A DNA stretch of 7,224 nt from Anaerolineaceae bacterium (GTDB lineage Bacteria > Chloroflexota > Anaerolineae > Anaerolineales > Anaerolineaceae), in the NCBI GenBank assembly GCA_017995665.1, contig JAGOIM010000074.1, positions 1 to 7,224 on the forward strand, given 5' to 3'. Positions 6,165-7,224 of this stretch are shown here, in pieces (position 1 is the stretch's first letter; the number at the start of each line of letters is the position of its first letter). A program made the position numbers and the translations under genes. Below the pieces are notes generated by a model. The model worked only from the letters and a program-made list of their open reading frames with translations, ran no database searches and was not told where the DNA came from.

Positions 6165-7100
6165 TTAGCGGTTGTCTTCCTTTTGTTTAATCATTTTTTC
6201 CATGGTCAGACGCAAGCCTGTTTCCAGCGGAACCATAGGCAAGTAGCCAAGCAGTTGAGTCGCCTTGCTGATATCAGCACACATCCGCTCAGCACCACCA
6301 GCTTTATGAGGGTTGAAAATTTCTTCCGGTTTCTGGCCACTTACCTGCCGAATCAGACGCACAAGCTCCAAAACGCTCGTTTCAACACCACTTCCGATGT
6401 TAATAACCTCCTGGTCAACGGCCGGAGCTGTCGCAGCATTAACCATAGCGTTAATCAAATCATCGATATAAACGTAATCGCGCGTTTGACTGCCATTGCC
6501 ATGTATGACGATAGAGCTGTTAGAAAGGGCATTGCGCATAAAACTGGGAATAATCGGCGGATGTGAGAGCGAAATGCGTTGGCCGGCACCATAAGCGTTG
6601 AAGATTCGTAAACAAACCGCCTCAACCCCGGCTTGCAAGCCGATTGTCCGCACATAATGTTCGGCCGCCAGTTTGGATACGGCATAGGGAGAGCGTGGCT
6701 TGACCTCAAACTCCTCTTTATATGGGATTTCGGTTTGGTCGCCATAAATTGCACCGGAGGATGCCAGCACAATTCGCCTGACCTGTGTATCGCGCACCGC
6801 TTCCATCAGGGTAACGGTTCCGCCAACGTTTACGTGGTTGTAACCGCTCGGAAAGAGTACCGACTCGGGCACGGAAACCCGGGCAGCGAGATGGAAAACA
6901 CAATCCACATCCTTGAGAAGCGTCCAGAGCAAAGTTTTATCTGAGATGTTTCCTTGAACAAAATTGACATTTTCAGACAATTGAGATGGGTCGCCGGTTG
7001 AGCAGTCGTCCAGTGCGATAACCTCGTGCCCCTGGCTTGCCAAACGGTTGCTAAGCGCCACACCAATAAAACCTGCACCACCTGTGATTAAAAACTTCAT
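6165..7100 (-). CDS. NAD-dependent nucleotide-sugar epimerase (extended SDR, GalE-like)
   Basis: A 311-residue cytosolic extended short-chain dehydrogenase, most like UDP-glucose or UDP-GlcNAc 4-epimerases, which supply sugars for envelope polysaccharides. The N-terminal Rossmann fold has GGAGFIG (7-13) and D31-D32 after the second strand, which favours NAD. HLAA (70-73) and SSGAIYG (114-120) follow, with the catalytic serine of the S/T-Y-K triad in the latter, then Y139 and K143 (YAVSK). The substrate-binding half has FNAYGAGQR (167-175), GNGSQTRDYVYIDD (201-214) and NIGSG. The exact substrate cannot be read from sequence; related dehydratases and decarboxylases share many of these motifs. 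It is the first gene of a packed unit with the glycosylase and bactofilin, behind an extended -10 promoter. GGCAGGG precedes the ATG at short range. Confidence 0.93.
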   Translation of the reverse strand: MKFLITGGAGFIGVALSNRLASQGHEVIALDDCSTGDPSQLSENVNFVQGNISDKTLLWTLLKDVDCVFHLAARVSVPESVLFPSGYNHVNVGGTVTLMEAVRDTQVRRIVLASSGAIYGDQTEIPYKEEFEVKPRSPYAVSKLAAEHYVRTIGLQAGVEAVCLRIFNAYGAGQRISLSHPPIIPSFMRNALSNSSIVIHGNGSQTRDYVYIDDLINAMVNAATAPAVDQEVINIGSGVETSVLELVRLIRQVSGQKPEEIFNPHKAGGAERMCADISKATQLLGYLPMVPLETGLRLTMEKMIKQKEDNR

Positions 7101-7122
7101 GAGCCCTGCCTTTCAAGAAGAA

Positions 7123-7131
7123 ATTATAGCA
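7123..7131 (-). promoter_or_regulatory. Extended -10 promoter (TGCTATAAT) of the epimerase operon
   Basis: On the minus strand TGCTATAAT is a perfect extended -10. The expected start is near 7116, about 16 bases before the epimerase ATG. A TTGACA only 3 bases upstream of TATAAT is too close to be its -35, and nothing -35-like is found at 17 bases, as is common for extended -10 promoters. Confidence 0.65.
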
Positions 7132-7151
7132 TGTCAAGCCTTGGTTTTTTG

Positions 7152-7224
7152 TTAATCAGGCTGTTTGCCAGGGATTCTCATTATGGAACCGTCCTCATCG
7201 ATTACATGAAGATTAGCAAAGCCA
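7152..7224 (-). CDS. Possible C-terminal end of an upstream gene (partial)
   Basis: Reading in from the right edge, one minus-strand frame stays open for 23 codons and ends at TAA (7154-7152). Its translation ends in VIDEDGSIMRIPGKQPD, a polar composition plausible for a protein end. The other two minus frames hit stops early. The gene orientation matches its neighbours, and the 51-base gap to the epimerase start holds that gene's promoter. The stretch is too short to name, and a random open frame of this length is not rare. Confidence 0.4.
   Translation of the reverse strand, partial: GFANLHVIDEDGSIMRIPGKQPD

Noticed and set aside
5832..6566. A 244-codon open frame on the plus strand opposite the glycosylase and epimerase
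   Set aside because: It lies antisense across two genes with clear family motifs. Its translation shows no domain and no sensible start signal.
7132..7138. TTGACA (minus strand) as the -35 of the epimerase promoter
   Set aside because: Only 3 bases separate it from TATAAT, and no -10 lies 16-18 bases downstream.
7131..7224. A plus-strand frame from ATG at 7131 open to the right edge (31 codons)
   Set aside because: It has no ribosome binding site, and its start overlaps the minus-strand extended -10 of the epimerase. It competes with the more protein-like minus-strand frame.

Overview
The window reads as a chromosomal stretch of a bacterium with roughly balanced GC. My best guess is Chloroflexota, probably Anaerolineae. 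This is an inference from three things: a secreted protein with an N-terminal CTLRAAI box, a choice-of-anchor Q-type C-terminus and an 'IWLP' tail; a GatB that keeps its four zinc-type cysteines; and an unusually long GatA. No marker gene settles it. Most of the content is housekeeping. I found no phage, insertion sequence, CRISPR array, toxin-antitoxin pair or defence island, and nothing I would call a new system.

Left part (1-1510): one plus-strand gene (100-1392) encodes an exported right-handed beta-helix protein. It has its own consensus -10 box and a strong ribosome binding site. About 110 bases with no recognisable feature follow it.

Middle (1505-5084, minus strand): reading from right to left, a TATAAT promoter at 5079-5084 leads into gatC, gatA and gatB. 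These are joined by two ATGA stop/start overlaps and encode the complete glutamyl-/aspartyl-tRNA amidotransferase. About 95 bases after gatB comes tRNA-Gly(UCC), with its own -35/-10 promoter and a clear intrinsic terminator. The exported-protein gene and the tRNA/gat block converge.

Right part (5126-7131, minus strand): an extended -10 promoter precedes three packed genes. They are an SDR-family nucleotide-sugar epimerase, a 3-methyladenine DNA glycosylase of the AAG/MPG family whose start touches the epimerase stop, and a bactofilin two bases further on. A weak terminator-like hairpin separates them from the gat promoter. At the right edge, 23 in-frame minus-strand codons ending in TAA may be the end of another gene.

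Functionally, GatCAB and tRNA-Gly both serve translation, but GatCAB does not act on tRNA-Gly, so their proximity looks positional. The epimerase-glycosylase-bactofilin trio is a tight transcription unit mixing envelope sugar supply, DNA repair and a cytoskeletal or envelope polymer. The points most worth a second look are the short C-terminal tail of the exported protein, the insertions in GatA, the membrane-tag-like N-terminus of the bactofilin, and the perfect dyads inside two promoter spacers.
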